Below, one piece after another: positions 37,229 to 48,019 of a stretch of DNA of 64,000 bases (position 1 is the first letter of the stretch; the number at the start of each line of letters is the position of its first letter). The DNA lies in assembly GCF_003073045.1 (NCBI RefSeq), contig NC_037593.1:23493868-23557867 (forward strand), given 5' to 3'. Source of the stretch: Pomacea canaliculata. Lineage: Eukaryota; Mollusca; Gastropoda; Architaenioglossa; Ampullariidae. A program made the translations under genes and the position numbers. The notes beneath the pieces were generated by a model. The model made no database searches. It was given only the letters and a program-made list of their open reading frames with translations, and was not told the origin of the DNA.

Positions 37229-38960
37229 TAACCCTTTGAGGAACGTAAGGATTGTATGCATATAATTTTAGTTATTCTGACATATTATGGAGTAAAATGA
37301 CCTGTAGATTCCAACAATGTTTATTTGAAACTGATATTCTTCATAGTTTTTGAGATTCAGCGTGGTGCAAATGTGTTCTTATGAAAGGGAAGTGTCTTAA
37401 TGCCAGGTATGGGTTCTGTCAATATTTTTATCCAAATAGTGATTAAACATACTGTTGTTATGGAACATCAGAAATGATATGACACTGTGATGAAAACAAA
37501 AGTCCATCTTTTATGCTTGTAATGTAATTTATGAATGGTATTTGTCAAAACAGCTAAGTGATGGTGTGTAGCACAAGCGAACACGCATACAGACCTATAG
37601 AGAATGTCATGCATATTGTCAGTCCTGCTTCAGTTTTGTCCTTTGCACATTGACCTCGAGGTTTTCTTCTTTGACCAAGTTATGCTCAGGTCGTGGGGTT
37701 GGCATGATCTTTTTGCTGCTTCCAACAGGTTCTGATGGAATGCTTCTTTTCCTGTTTGTCTAAATTCCAATGAACGTTCTTGCTATCATTTGTCTGTACT
37801 CTATATGTGATATCTCGTTTTGATTCAGGATTGAATTCCTGATTCATCTACGTATAAATACAGTGAGCATTGTTCAACAAATAAAAAAATATTCGAAAGT
37901 AGTACTTCATCTTTGACCTTTGATCAACTTCATATGTAATCTTTTTCTGATACACGAGATCGATGCCACCCATAAATTTGTTGTAGGCAACGACAATTTC
38001 AGGACAAGGCACAACAGATCTGTTGTCCATCCACTTGACACAGGTAACATCATCTGCTGACAACATGAGGCTTTCTCCATGTTTTATATCATTGTCTTGA
38101 GATTTTTGTCAGCATGTGTTTTCCTATCAAGACACATAGTTCCGCACAGATATATTTCATTTTCTTGTGACTTTATTTGAAGCAAAGGTAAATTGAAGAA
38201 GTTACCAATGTAAATCTCACAACACCAATGCTCAAGTGGTTTAGTCAACATAGCAACCACTACCTTTCCTAATCAATATTCAGTTTCAGATTTCTTCCCT
38301 ATGTATAAGTAGAATTGATACAGGTAATTGGTCTTCGAACTGCGCCAGTACCACTTGAATTGAATCTTGAATTCCTGTTTTATTGAGTTTTTAAATTTAT
38401 TGCTTCATTGTCTTGTACCTCTTGAATTTTATCAAGTGTTCATCAACTGGTTGTTGTTTGGTTGGGTTTCGTACATTTTGAGAGCATCGACTGAATGGAT
38501 CTGTTCTCAGACGCATCTCTTCATTGTTTGCAAAGGGTAAGATATTGTTTAAAACTACTTTAAAGCGATTCTGAGGCATCACATTAGCAATATGACATCT
38601 GGAGATCAGGTTCAGTGGGCTCGTAGTCCTTCAAGGATTTCCATCATCATATCCCATTACAAAATTCATTCCCAAGAATGCACGGATTTCTTGCGCTTCG
38701 GTTTAGAAAGGAATTCTCTTCCGCTACATGTACATTGCTTATCAACGATCTATCAAGCCAGAAAAATCACAGGATTTTAAAAATATCTCAGGGGCATTTG
38801 TTTCTTCATTTCGGTCATTGTTGCATCTATATCTAAAGCACAAAGGTAAAGGCGCAACATAAAAGTTAGTTCTCTTATGGCCCATAGAGACATATATGTC
38901 CCACAGCAAAAATCAATTTTTGAAAACCAGCACCACAATCCTGAAACAGGATATAACATA
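37229..38960 (-). mobile_element. piggyBac-family transposon, inactivated
   Basis: Reading the minus strand from about 38660 downward gives the order of a piggyBac (PGBD) transposase. LKDYEPTEPDLQ comes first, then MPQNRFKVVLNNILPFANNE (38.58-38.52 kb) and QPVDEHLIKFKRYK (38.44-38.40). Next is KVVVAMLTKPLEHW (near 38.25), followed by GNFFNLPLLQ and YLCGTMCLDRKTHADK (38.16-38.10). The conserved C-terminal block SADDVTCVKWMDNRS...VAYNKFMGGIDLVYQ ends near 37860, and a degenerate basic tail (RTFIG...NRKRSIP) reaches about 37.6 kb. Stops and frame changes separate the blocks, so it is dead. TTAA at 37228-37231 followed by CCCTTTGAGGAACGTAAGG looks like the target TTAA and terminal repeat at the 3' end. 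No matching left terminus was found near 39 kb; the upper boundary is uncertain. Confidence 0.85.
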
Positions 38961-39656
38961 AAGTCTACTGCATACAGTATATTGCATTAGTACAGCACAT
39001 TCAGTCTGCTATGTGTAGTATAGGACATACAGTATATTACATGCAGCATTTATTGTGTAAGAAGCTTTTATCCTGTACAGTTATCCGGTAGATAACTTAA
39101 TTCAGATTATTGTGGAGCTTTGTGCTGCTGGTGGGATGAAGATGAAATGTGAAAGATAAAGCAGGGGGTATCCTGTAGATAACTTGCAGAGGATGTGAAG
39201 AGGATTAGCTGTAGGAAGAGAGATGAGTGTTTTTAAGAATACCATGGTGTTTAGTTTTGTGTGACTAAACCGGAAGCTATGTCGTCTAATGCCTCGTTTT
39301 AACAGTTAACATGAAAAAATCGTCTGCCAGCTGTCCAGGGATATTCGTGGTGAGAGAGTGGGATTTGTGGGTTGTAGAGGAAGTAAAGCACTAAGTTCGA
39401 TCATCAGTCATTCCTACCAGGAATTAAGTACCTAGTGTCTGTATGTTGATAAAAATATAATGTGCACAGTGTGGTGGCCTATAACAATAACTTGTGCAGT
39501 AAGGCAAACTATGAAAGGTCTCTTGCTGCTTGATCAAGACAGAAGTAGTTTATAAACATTGTACCATAAGAACATGCAGTTCTTGAGTGGAGTCCAGAAC
39601 TTGCAAGCACTGACGAGAACAGTGGCTTCATTGTTGTCACTCTCATGCTATGTTGC

Positions 39657-40300
39657 ACTGGTTGTCACACTAATGACTACAGCCAAGCTCTGATTGTCAC
39701 TAATGACTATAGCCAAGCACTGGTTGTCACTAATGACTATAGCCAAGCTCTTGTTGTCACTAATGACCATAGCCAAGCTCTGGTTGTCACTAATGACCAT
39801 AGCCAAGCACTGGTTGTCACTAATGACTATAGCCAAGCTCTTGTTGTCACTAATGACCATAGCCAAGCTCTGGTTGTCACTAATGACCATAGCCAAGCTC
39901 TGGTTGTCACTAATGACCATAGCCAAGCTCTGGTTGTCACTAATGACCATAGCCAAGCTCTGGTTGTCACTAATGACTATAGCCAAGCTCTGGTTGTCAC
40001 TAATGACCATAGCCAAGCTCTGGTTGTCACTAATGACCATAGCCAAGCTCTGGTTGTCACTAATGACCATAGCCAAGCTCTGGTTGTCACTAATGAGCAT
40101 AGCCAAGCTCTGGTTGTCACTAATGACCATAGCCAAGCTCTGGTTGTCACTAATGACCATAGCCAAGCTCTGGTTGTCACACTAATCACTATAGCCAAGC
40201 ACTGGTTGTCACTAATGACCACAGGCAAGCTCTGGTTGTCACTAATGACTATAGCCAAGCTCTTGTTGTCACAAATGACCATAGCCAAGCGCTTGTTAGT
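39657..40300 (+). repeat. 30-bp minisatellite, about 21 copies
   Basis: Tandem 30-bp units of the form TGGTTGTCACTAATGACCAT followed by AGCCAAGCTC, with variants GACTAT/GACCAT/GAGCAT and CTCTGG/CACTGG/CTCTTG. Variants in the left half recur every third unit (TAT-CTCTTG, CAT-CTCTGG, CAT-CACTGG), a 90-bp higher-order pattern. Two units carry a two-base insertion (TCACACTAAT), near 39667 and 40180. Because 30 is divisible by three and two forward frames and one reverse frame lack stops, open frames of 160-260 codons appear on both strands. They are a by-product of the repeat and not evidence of genes. Confidence 0.97.
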
Positions 40301-40302
40301 AT

Positions 40303-42286
40303 GTCCAGCACCAACTATCGTGCCACCAGCACTTTACTGTACACAGCTGTACTTTACTGAATGCTGCTCACCACCATGGTGCAGATTGTCTTCCACTACA
40401 ATTAGTCTAACCAGTCAAAGTGCGCCTGTGTAGAAGTTCCTTCTCTCTGTCCTTCTGTGACAGCAGGAATAATTCTAACATTAAGACTATGTCTATTGCC
40501 TTTTGTCGTTTGTTTCCCCCATAATCAGAGGAATGCCATGTTCTTGTCATCATCGCTCACTGTAGTGTCCCGCCACACCAGTGCATTAGCATGTATTTGA
40601 ATGCCTCGGTGCGCCCTAGTACTTGGCGACTTGCCCCTCCCTGAGTATATTCAAGGTAAAGAAACAGGTTTTGAATTGAGCGGGGAAATGTGGGAACAGC
40701 AAATCTTATCTCCCCCCCCCCGCTCCTCTCCAACGTTTCGTGTCAAGTAGGAGGGTCGTTGAGGGGTTGAAAGAATCCGGTAGTGTAGAATACTGGTGTT
40801 ACAAAATGTTCAGCCTCCCTCCCTAGTGTCACAAAGTACAACATTCTCTCACTAGTGTTACTAAGTATTGCAGTTTCTCACAGTCGTGATACACAATACT
40901 ACAACTAACCCCAACAACAAATGCTGCAGTCTCTCCCAAGTTACCTGCTGTTTCTGCAAGTTGTCCCACAAAATAAGCAGCCACCCATTCATAGCCCCAC
41001 AAAAGTGTGTGCAGTGCTCCACCCATCCCATTTCCTCACAGCCCTTAATAGTTATAAAATAAGTATAAATTACCCTACATCCCATAGTAAAAAAACCAAC
41101 AAAACAACATGTATAGTTTCCCACCTAGTCCCGTAAAATTTGTGCCATCCTCTGTTAGCTTTACACCTGGCGTCTGGTGAACTGAGCAAACAAGCGGCTT
41201 GCATCACCCGCACATTTGATGATAAAATGATTGAAAAGCGAGTCCGCACACAAACCTGCCATTAGAGACAAAAACGCGGCCATCAACACTTTGCAGCTCT
41301 CATGTTGGGGTTAACTACAATAACTACATCAACTACAATTAGCACCCAACCTGTTTAGGCTTGTCACCCGATACACCCATGTGATGTTATTTCTCTCATG
41401 CCTGCCTGACGATTTTCTACATCTTGCATATGCCGCACATACTGACACACCTGTGCTGCTCATTCTCTGGCATGTTCTTTTCTTTATTCATTTGTTCTTA
41501 CCATGCCTGGCAACATCAGTGCCGACTGGTGAACACGTGAGAGAGAGAAAATCGTAGCTGAGATTTTGTGGGTGAAGAGACGGATTGACCCTAATACATG
41601 TACTCAAACCTGTTTAAGATGGAGGTTACACTCAGTTGGACACGGAAGCAGGATGTCGGTGTTTGGAGTGGAGCAGCTTTGAATTTTAACGAAAGCCGCG
41701 CGACTCCAATGAAGACCTCGCACGACAAGAGAGAAGTCCAGTCAGGGTGCGACTAGTCGGACCATCGTGTGGATGTGCAAAAAAGAGAAGAGTTGAAACA
41801 TGAAAACGAGGCATGAAGCTTGAAGTTTTATTTGTTGGCAACAGTGGTTTGTGACCAACACTAAAACACGACAGGAGGATCAGTGGTCAGTTCACAACTC
41901 GCTGAATATTTCTGTACAAAATCACATAAGATCGAAACTGTATTGTTTGGTACTAGTGTGGAGGTGTAAACAATAACATTTGTCACCACCCTAGTGGCTG
42001 CAGCACGTGAAGGTATTCTGGACATTCAGGACGATGACAAGTGGACTAAATGTCAATAATGTAAATAGCTTGGTAACTGTTGGCAAACTGGAGACCATAC
42101 CGGATCCGTCCCCAGATATATCTATTATGCAACCGTTTTGTTTCAATCTCGCGACTGTTAACATTAAATATTCACGATGCTATGTCTGCAACGCACATCT
42201 CTGACAGCACATCCTGCACATGCCATTTTGTTAACCCTCAGCTCCTGCGGACAGGCCGACCAACGGATCGATCGACTAACCGATTC

Positions 42287-42317
<31 letters not shown>

Positions 42318-43230
42318 GTCCCTCTCCACTTCTGCCGATGTTACAATAAACTTAAATGAAATGATGACTTCCTGGAGTACAGCCCTCTAGCAACACTCCT
42401 TGCAACCGGGGTGCCAGTCACAAGCGGAAGTGACCCACCCTTGACGCTGTCGCCAAGGCAACACACACGCTTGACCATGCTTTCGCTTTATCAGCCTTGA
42501 CAAACGTCACAGAGGGAAAGGCAAACACGGGTAGAAACACGGGTAGAGGGTGTGTGGGTGGGAGAAGGCCGGTGACTGTACTCTGCCTGGTGCAAATGTC
42601 AGCAAGGATTCTTACATCTCCACGTCCACCCTGGCTTCTCACCACTGTCTCGTTAAAGAACTCAAGAATTCCGAAAGCTTTGGTGTTCTTTCCATTTCCC
42701 CACTTTTCCACTTTTCTTAAAAAAAGCTGGTCTTCATTTTTGATTGAGCTTTGTACACCTTGCAGAATGACTCAGGTGAGCAAGGAGCATCCAGGAAGTA
42801 CAACGATGACGTGCAACTTCAGAGCAAAAGTGGTCTGAGAGTTTTGATGGCTGACAGAGGACTCATGCTGAGCAAACTGAAGAACAGAGAGGACAGCTAC
42901 AAATATAAACTTAGAGGATATGATCATCCTAAAATGACAATTTTCCACATTAGCGGGTGCTTAAATAACAAATACATAAGTTGAATAATAAGGAACAAAT
43001 AACAGCGTTAAATCAAGAGTTCAAACTCATGAAAGATAAATGGGGAAGCGTTACAGCTTATCAACATCCCGAAATGACAGTTTAAATGAACTGAAAGTTG
43101 ATGAATCCTAAACATCAAAGACTAACCACAGATATGATCACTTAAAGCATTTAGTCTGTCTAATGAACTTATGAACTAATAGGAAACTATTAGTTCTGAC
43201 TAATCCTCAGGCCAGGATTAGCAATGGATT
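40303..43230. other. Intergenic DNA with short tandem repeats
   Basis: No supportable gene. It contains an (ACAG)n tract at 42286-42316. A 77-codon frame at 42751-42984 (Lys-rich, ending ...LNNKYIS) has no recognisable family. The frames around 40.8-41.1 kb overlap on both strands and look like chance. Confidence 0.5.
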
Positions 43231-43239
43231 TGAGAAGGA

Positions 43240-43440
43240 AGTTTAATTTTATGAACAGCAGCTTAATGGATATTGTTACAGAGTGGGTGTCTTGATAAAG
43301 AGTATTCAACTGACTTAAATGTTGAATTTGGATTTATTTAATAGATATTTAACATTTAAGTGAGTCGAACACTTTTCAATCAGATGTCCAGTCTATAACA
43401 ATATCCATGAACTGCTGACCAAAGTTTGACATTCTCTATG
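43240..43440. repeat. Inverted-repeat (foldback) element
   Basis: TGGATATTGTTACAGAGTGG...CTTAAATGTTG at about 43267-43325 pairs imperfectly with the reverse complement of about 43350-43410. Outside these, GAACAGCAGCTTAATGGATA on the left pairs with CCATGAACTGCTGACC on the right. Total arm length is about 75-90 bases each, around a short AT-rich loop. This is consistent with a small MITE-like or foldback element; no target-site duplication was identified. Confidence 0.7.
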
Positions 43441-44591
43441 ATTTACTGGAACAAATAAATTAAGATTTATTGACTAGATATTTAAGATACTCATGCAATA
43501 ACAACCAAAACCAAAACCATACGCTTTGCCTCAGAATGATAATAAGACTGCTAACCTAGGATAATCATATAGTAAATTTAAAATATATGGAAATAAATTA
43601 ATTATTTAAAGCAAAATATAAGGTTCCCTCTCTCATCATAGCCAGAACTATAACCAAACATACGGTGGGTTTACTTAATAAATAAAGTGAAAAATCTAAA
43701 AGCCTTAAAAAAAAACTATACAAAAATTCTTTTAAGACAATTTCAGTAAGTTTTACCATCGCGTACTTTCTTTCTTTATTTGTTTGCTTTTAGGAAACCG
43801 CTCGTTGTCACCATTCCTTGTTTCCAAAGTTGTGGGTGAGGGACGCTGATGTTAACTTTGCTTAACTACTTCTGTTTCCTCGTCATTTGTTTACAACTAA
43901 AAGTACTTCAAAAGTTCCAAATGTTTCCCAATCTTTTGTCCTCAAATTTTACATAGTTTTTATATAATCCCTTTCTTTCTAAGACACATCCAGTTCCATC
44001 CGTCATTCATGGAGCATCTTTTGATATCATTTATACTTATAGTTGGAAAGAGGAGAGAAGACACTGATTCGTTAGAGGCAAACATTTTTCAGCAAAATAA
44101 CCGATATATATAGTTTCTTTCTTGAAAAACTCGCTCAACAACATTCAGCAACCAACAAAGCCCTGCCGAGGCATGTTTACTGTACTTGAGAATGTTTTTA
44201 ACTCAAATGTTGTGTCTGGCACTCGACTAGAAGCTACAGACAGGCGGCCTTGGTGAGATTAGGGGGTAGACATGTTTAACGAGTGGTCTGAGTGCCAGCG
44301 GGTACATTAACAGGCTGACACGGGTATCAGTTACAGATCTTTGTCATGTTTAGAAAGAGTGGCCAAACAATCAGTATTACAATGACTCAACTGACATATT
44401 GTAACAGTTTATTAACTTTACCAAAACTCTCTTCCTCTTGTCACAGCAGCGACAGTTTGAGGATGAGTGGAGCATGAGCTGACTGTCTGACAGACCATCA
44501 ACCCACAGGGACTGTGAGACAGGAAGACCTGATGTTACAGGACACAGAAGGTTGTATCACACACACACACCCACGTTTTAAAAACCTCTTT

Positions 44592-44624
<33 letters not shown>

Positions 44625-44799
44625 TTAACACCGAACCAGTGTGTGTGCACCAAGAACGAGTTTTCTTCATGTGTCATTGCCGAAACACGAAACACTGTTA
44701 TCAGCTGTTAATTGCGACATTTCTCCACATGCTGTAAAGGAAAGATTTGTTTATCAGTTATTGATGGCGAAAGGTCAGGAGAGGTCGTAAGTGTGCATT
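43441..44799. other. AT-rich intergenic DNA with a long poly-T tract
   Basis: No supportable gene. A (CA)n run at about 44560 is followed by a T-rich tract at 44584-44627 interrupted by single C bases. The 65-codon frames on both strands here are products of that tract. Confidence 0.5.
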
Positions 44800-45410
44800 G
44801 CACAGTGGAAAGCGTGGGGCTGAGTCTAAACACGAACCTGACTGGTTTGAGTTGTTTGTAGATATCGGTACATACAGGCGATGTGAACCTGAGACGTATA
44901 GTTCCTCTTCGAAAAACACATCCATTAATTTATTATCTACTAGCAAAGTATGCGATTCGTACCTGTCATGCTAACAGTGTACTACGTCACGCTAACAGTG
45001 TACTACGTCACGTTGGTACACAACTCACAACATTGCCAGCCGTCAACACCAATCACAGTGACAGTTCAGGTTATTCAGACGATGAAAGTCTGCATTTCTT
45101 GTGCTAAAGTAGCAGTTTTTTTCAGAACCTGGAGAAATGAAAGGCTATCATTGTCCAAATAATCCTGTCTCTCTCTCTCTCTCTGTGATTGGTGTTGACT
45201 GCTGGTAGCCTTGTGAATGGTGCACCAACGTGACGTAGTACACTGTTACCGTGACGTAGTACACTGTTATCAGAGCTCGTTGATAGCAAATGTGAATCAT
45301 AATTAATTAACGGATGGATTTTGGAGGCTGAAATTTACAGATTATGTTTATATCGCCGATATCTACTGATATGTGAGACAAACGCAAACCATTGAAGTCG
45401 GTCTTTCACA
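44800..45410. repeat. ~600 bp foldback element with repeated TGACGTAG motifs
   Basis: The right half is the imperfect reverse complement of the left half. TAACAGTGTACTACGTCACG occurs twice at about 44980-45022. Its complement CGTGACGTAGTACACTGTTA occurs twice at about 45229-45269. Further in, CAACACCAATCACAG at about 45048 pairs with CTGTGATTGGTGTTG at about 45183. Further out, ACATCCATTAATTTATTAT pairs with AATTAATTAACGGATGG, and GTAGATATCGG near 44860 pairs with CCGATATCTAC near 45357. The arms are at least 230 bp around a spacer of about 120 bp that ends in a (CT)n run. No transposase is encoded. The right arm recurs alone at 24598-24740. Confidence 0.88.
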
Positions 45411-45566
45411 GTTTGCTGCTTTACCTTCAGACCAGCGCCAGTCAACCACTCAACATTCCTTTCCCTACCTCAACCAGGAACCCTAACCCACTTTAACATC
45501 TCAGCACTCGGCCTGCCGTAGTTGGTGAATGTTCAAGAAATTTCGATTGGAGGACATCCTACAGAG

Positions 45567-45580
45567 CAGTGTTCTCAAAC
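45567..45580 (+). repeat. Possible hAT-type transposon terminus
   Basis: CAGTGTTCTCAAAC resembles the CAGTG-TTCTCAA terminal repeat of many hAT elements. No partner terminus or 8-bp duplication was found, so this rests on motif alone. Confidence 0.25.
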
Positions 45581-45729
45581 ACCTAGAGCCAAAAGAATTT
45601 TGGAGCCTCATTTTTCTGGAATTTAAATAATAAGTTCAAGTTGTAGAAACACTCGGCTCTCACGACCTCTTTACATATCTTTTGTCCTCGTCAGTCACAG
45701 ATGAAATCAATGATTCGATTTGTCAGGGA

Positions 45730-46067
45730 CAGAAGTTGACAGTGTCGACTGTTTGCCGTGGGACTATACTCGCATCACACGTGCCCTTTACTCAGACACG
45801 AGCCGACCCCACGTGACCCGCAGATGCGATAGCCACCCGGCTACTGAGTGGGTAGACGACGTTGCGCCCTCGGTCTTGCTGGGTGGCTCGATACCTGACG
45901 ACGTGAACGTCGAAGACTACGCCGAGCAAACATTGATAAGCCCGGGGCCCGTTATCTCGCGGCTGTCGTACTTATTGCACAATGTCACACCACCATATTG
46001 CACCATACCTCCTCGCCACCCGGTAGAGCAGGATTGGGTGGAGCCGCAAAATGGACACCCGGGCTGA
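45730..46067 (+). CDS. Candidate orphan exon, function unknown
   Basis: An open frame of about 113 codons follows a CAG at 45725-45727 that could be a splice acceptor (GATTTGTCAG). It ends in TGA at 46065-46067. The translation has ordinary protein composition (GTEVDSVDCLPWDYTRITRA, later VEDYAEQTLISPGPVIS) with no domain I recognise. It could be the last exon of an unseen gene or a chance frame. The 178-codon frame at 47210 lies on the same strand 1.1 kb further on. Confidence 0.25.
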
Positions 46068-46538
46068 ATGAATAGTCCAGCCGATTGTGGTTAGGTGTGT
46101 CAAGCACCCTGGCCACTCGACACAAGGCTTTGAGTGAGTGGATTGTCTTATGACACAATGATGACACTCGGTTCATGACACTCAGTCGTCGAAGGTCGAG
46201 TAGATGAGTCAGCGACAGGTGTCGCCTACATAAAGTCCCTGCTCCACCCGTTTGATGTTTTACACATCTGCTGGGCTGAAGGTTTCAATCCCACCTCGCC
46301 AGTCAGTTCCCTCAAGAGACAAAAATTTACTTATGTTCACCTGGGCTGGGTTCTGTCTTGAACTGAGTCTCAGATGAGGTTCGAATCTGCGGTTTGGGGG
46401 AAATAGTGGAGTTGAGAGTCGCTTGCACACCTGTCAAAGGTGAATGTAGGAGTTGAGTGGAAAAAAGTTTAAAGTCGTGACACAGTCTGCTGCTTCCTCC
46501 GAGATTTCAACGATAGCAATGAAACTTTATTTTACTTT

Positions 46539-46833
46539 TGCTCAGCTTAAGTGTCCTTCATTGTGCTTTCCACTTTCATGTTTATGTTCTTCGGTCTTCC
46601 GACGGCTGGCAGACATTGAAAGTTCTTACTTCTTTATGTGTGTGCGTGTGCGTGCGTGCGTGCGTGTGTGCGTGTGTGTGCGTGTGTATGGTGCGTGTGT
46701 GAGTCCCTGTTTTGCCTCAGCATTGAGTGTCCTTCATTGTGCTTTCCACTTTCGTGTTTATGTTCTTCGGTCTTCCGACGACTGGCAGACATTGAAAGTT
46801 CTTTCTTTTTTATGTGTGTGTGTGTGTGAGTCC
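46539..46833 (+). repeat. Tandem duplication of a ~170 bp segment with a (TG)n tail
   Basis: 46539-46710 runs from TTTGCTCAGC through GTGTCCTTCATTGTGCTTTC, TTCTTCGGTCTTCCGACG and CAGACATTGAAAGTTCTT into a (TG/CG)n tract and GAGTCCCTG. 46711-46833 repeats the same order with few substitutions and a shorter (TG)n tract. The 141-codon frame through both copies is a consequence of the duplication and of microsatellite DNA, not evidence of a gene. Confidence 0.9.
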
Positions 46834-47209
46834 CTGAAACACCTGGGCTCACTGCAATCAATACAAGTAAACTTTTAGCTTGCATACCTGACGTGCCGTG
46901 CGTGGGTGCGCTAGCTTTTGTGTTTGTAAATTAACGGGAGGTAGCGGGTGTTGTCGCTACCCGACTGAACTAAACATTTAATGGCACTGAACGTGTTTGA
47001 CCCCGTCAGTCGTGAAGACAGTCCCCAGTGTGAAGACAGTTTATGTGTTGGGAGTTTAGTTAGAAAACACTTTCACAAAATCCAAAAGGGAGGAGACTTT
47101 ATGTTGGAGACCATCGTCACGTGACACAGGTATTGCAAGAGTTCATTGTCAGGCAGGAGTGTCCCCAAGTTCTCTGGTCTGACCACACCCGCTTTACCTG
47201 TCCAGTTCT

Positions 47210-47746
47210 TTGACCTCGTGCCACATCCTGGAGGCAAGCGCCAGAAACGACTTCATGACATCTGCACGTGACACGGTGGTCATGTCACGTGGTGCATCTC
47301 ACACTGCTAGCTCCAGTTTACCACTTGCAATCAGTCCATTCACTTTTAATATCAGCGACTTAAGTTGGGTGCCAGATGATTTATCCACAGCGGGTGTGAC
47401 AGGTGACGATGGTTGTGATAATGAGAGCGATGCACAGGTGAGTGGTGCGTCAGTCAAACATATCAAGCACTCCTACGGCCATCCAACCCCGCGGCTGATT
47501 ATCTTTGACTCAGAAGTCTCAGTGACAGAAGCAGCTTTGGAGACATACAGACCTTGCCACTCCGCGCTGAGCAAACCAGTGTTTTCAGTCAGTCCTCTGA
47601 AACACTACAATAATGAGACCTCAGTATGGCGCATCACCGAGCAACACTACTGCTACAGAGTGCAAACAGTTGATGATGGCAGGCAAAGCTACCTCAGGCC
47701 CCAGACAACTAGAATAACGCTCGAGACCACCCGTAAAATATGTTGA
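47210..47746 (+). CDS. Candidate orphan open frame of 178 codons
   Basis: This is the longest open frame in the window outside the minisatellite and the recognised genes. It starts at a non-ATG codon; the first internal ATG is at 47255. It ends in TGA at 47744-47746. Composition is unbiased and protein-like (SPFTFNISDLSWVPDDLSTA, HPTPRLIIFDSEVSVTEAAL), but I recognise no domain, signal peptide or membrane segment. TCCAG at 47199-47203 just before it could be an acceptor. It could be a terminal exon, a fossil of a mobile-element gene, or chance. Confidence 0.33.
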   Translation: MTSCHILEASARNDFMTSARDTVVMSRGASHTASSSLPLAISPFTFNISDLSWVPDDLSTAGVTGDDGCDNESDAQVSGASVKHIKHSYGHPTPRLIIFDSEVSVTEAALETYRPCHSALSKPVFSVSPLKHYNNETSVWRITEQHYCYRVQTVDDGRQSYLRPQTTRITLETTRKIC

Positions 47747-47867
47747 GTAGGTTACCTTCGAGCGTCCTTAAAGTGCACGAGCTATCTGTGTAGCACTCAT
47801 ACGGCCATCCGTCGCTGGACTGACAGACATAAACACAACAGCTGGTGGAGTAGAATCCCAGAACCCT

Positions 47868-48010
47868 TCCCCCACACACACATACACACCCACCCCACCC
47901 TACACACACCCCGCCCTACATACACACATACTCACCCACCCCACACACATGTACACATACACATACACACCCACCCCACCGTACACACACATGCACACAC
48001 ACACATTCAT
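47868..48010. repeat. CA-rich compound microsatellite
   Basis: Runs of CACACA interleaved with CCACCC and TACACA units, continuing the simple-sequence character of the 46-48 kb region. Confidence 0.9.
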
Positions 48011-48019
48011 TCATGTACC

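Noticed and set aside
39645..40433. Open frames of 160-260 codons on both strands
   Set aside because: They follow from a 30-bp tandem unit lacking stops in several frames; composition is purely repeat-derived.
46453..46878. 141-codon plus-strand frame rich in Cys/Val/Arg
   Set aside because: It runs through (TG/CG)n microsatellite DNA and a tandem duplication; the complementary frame is equally open.
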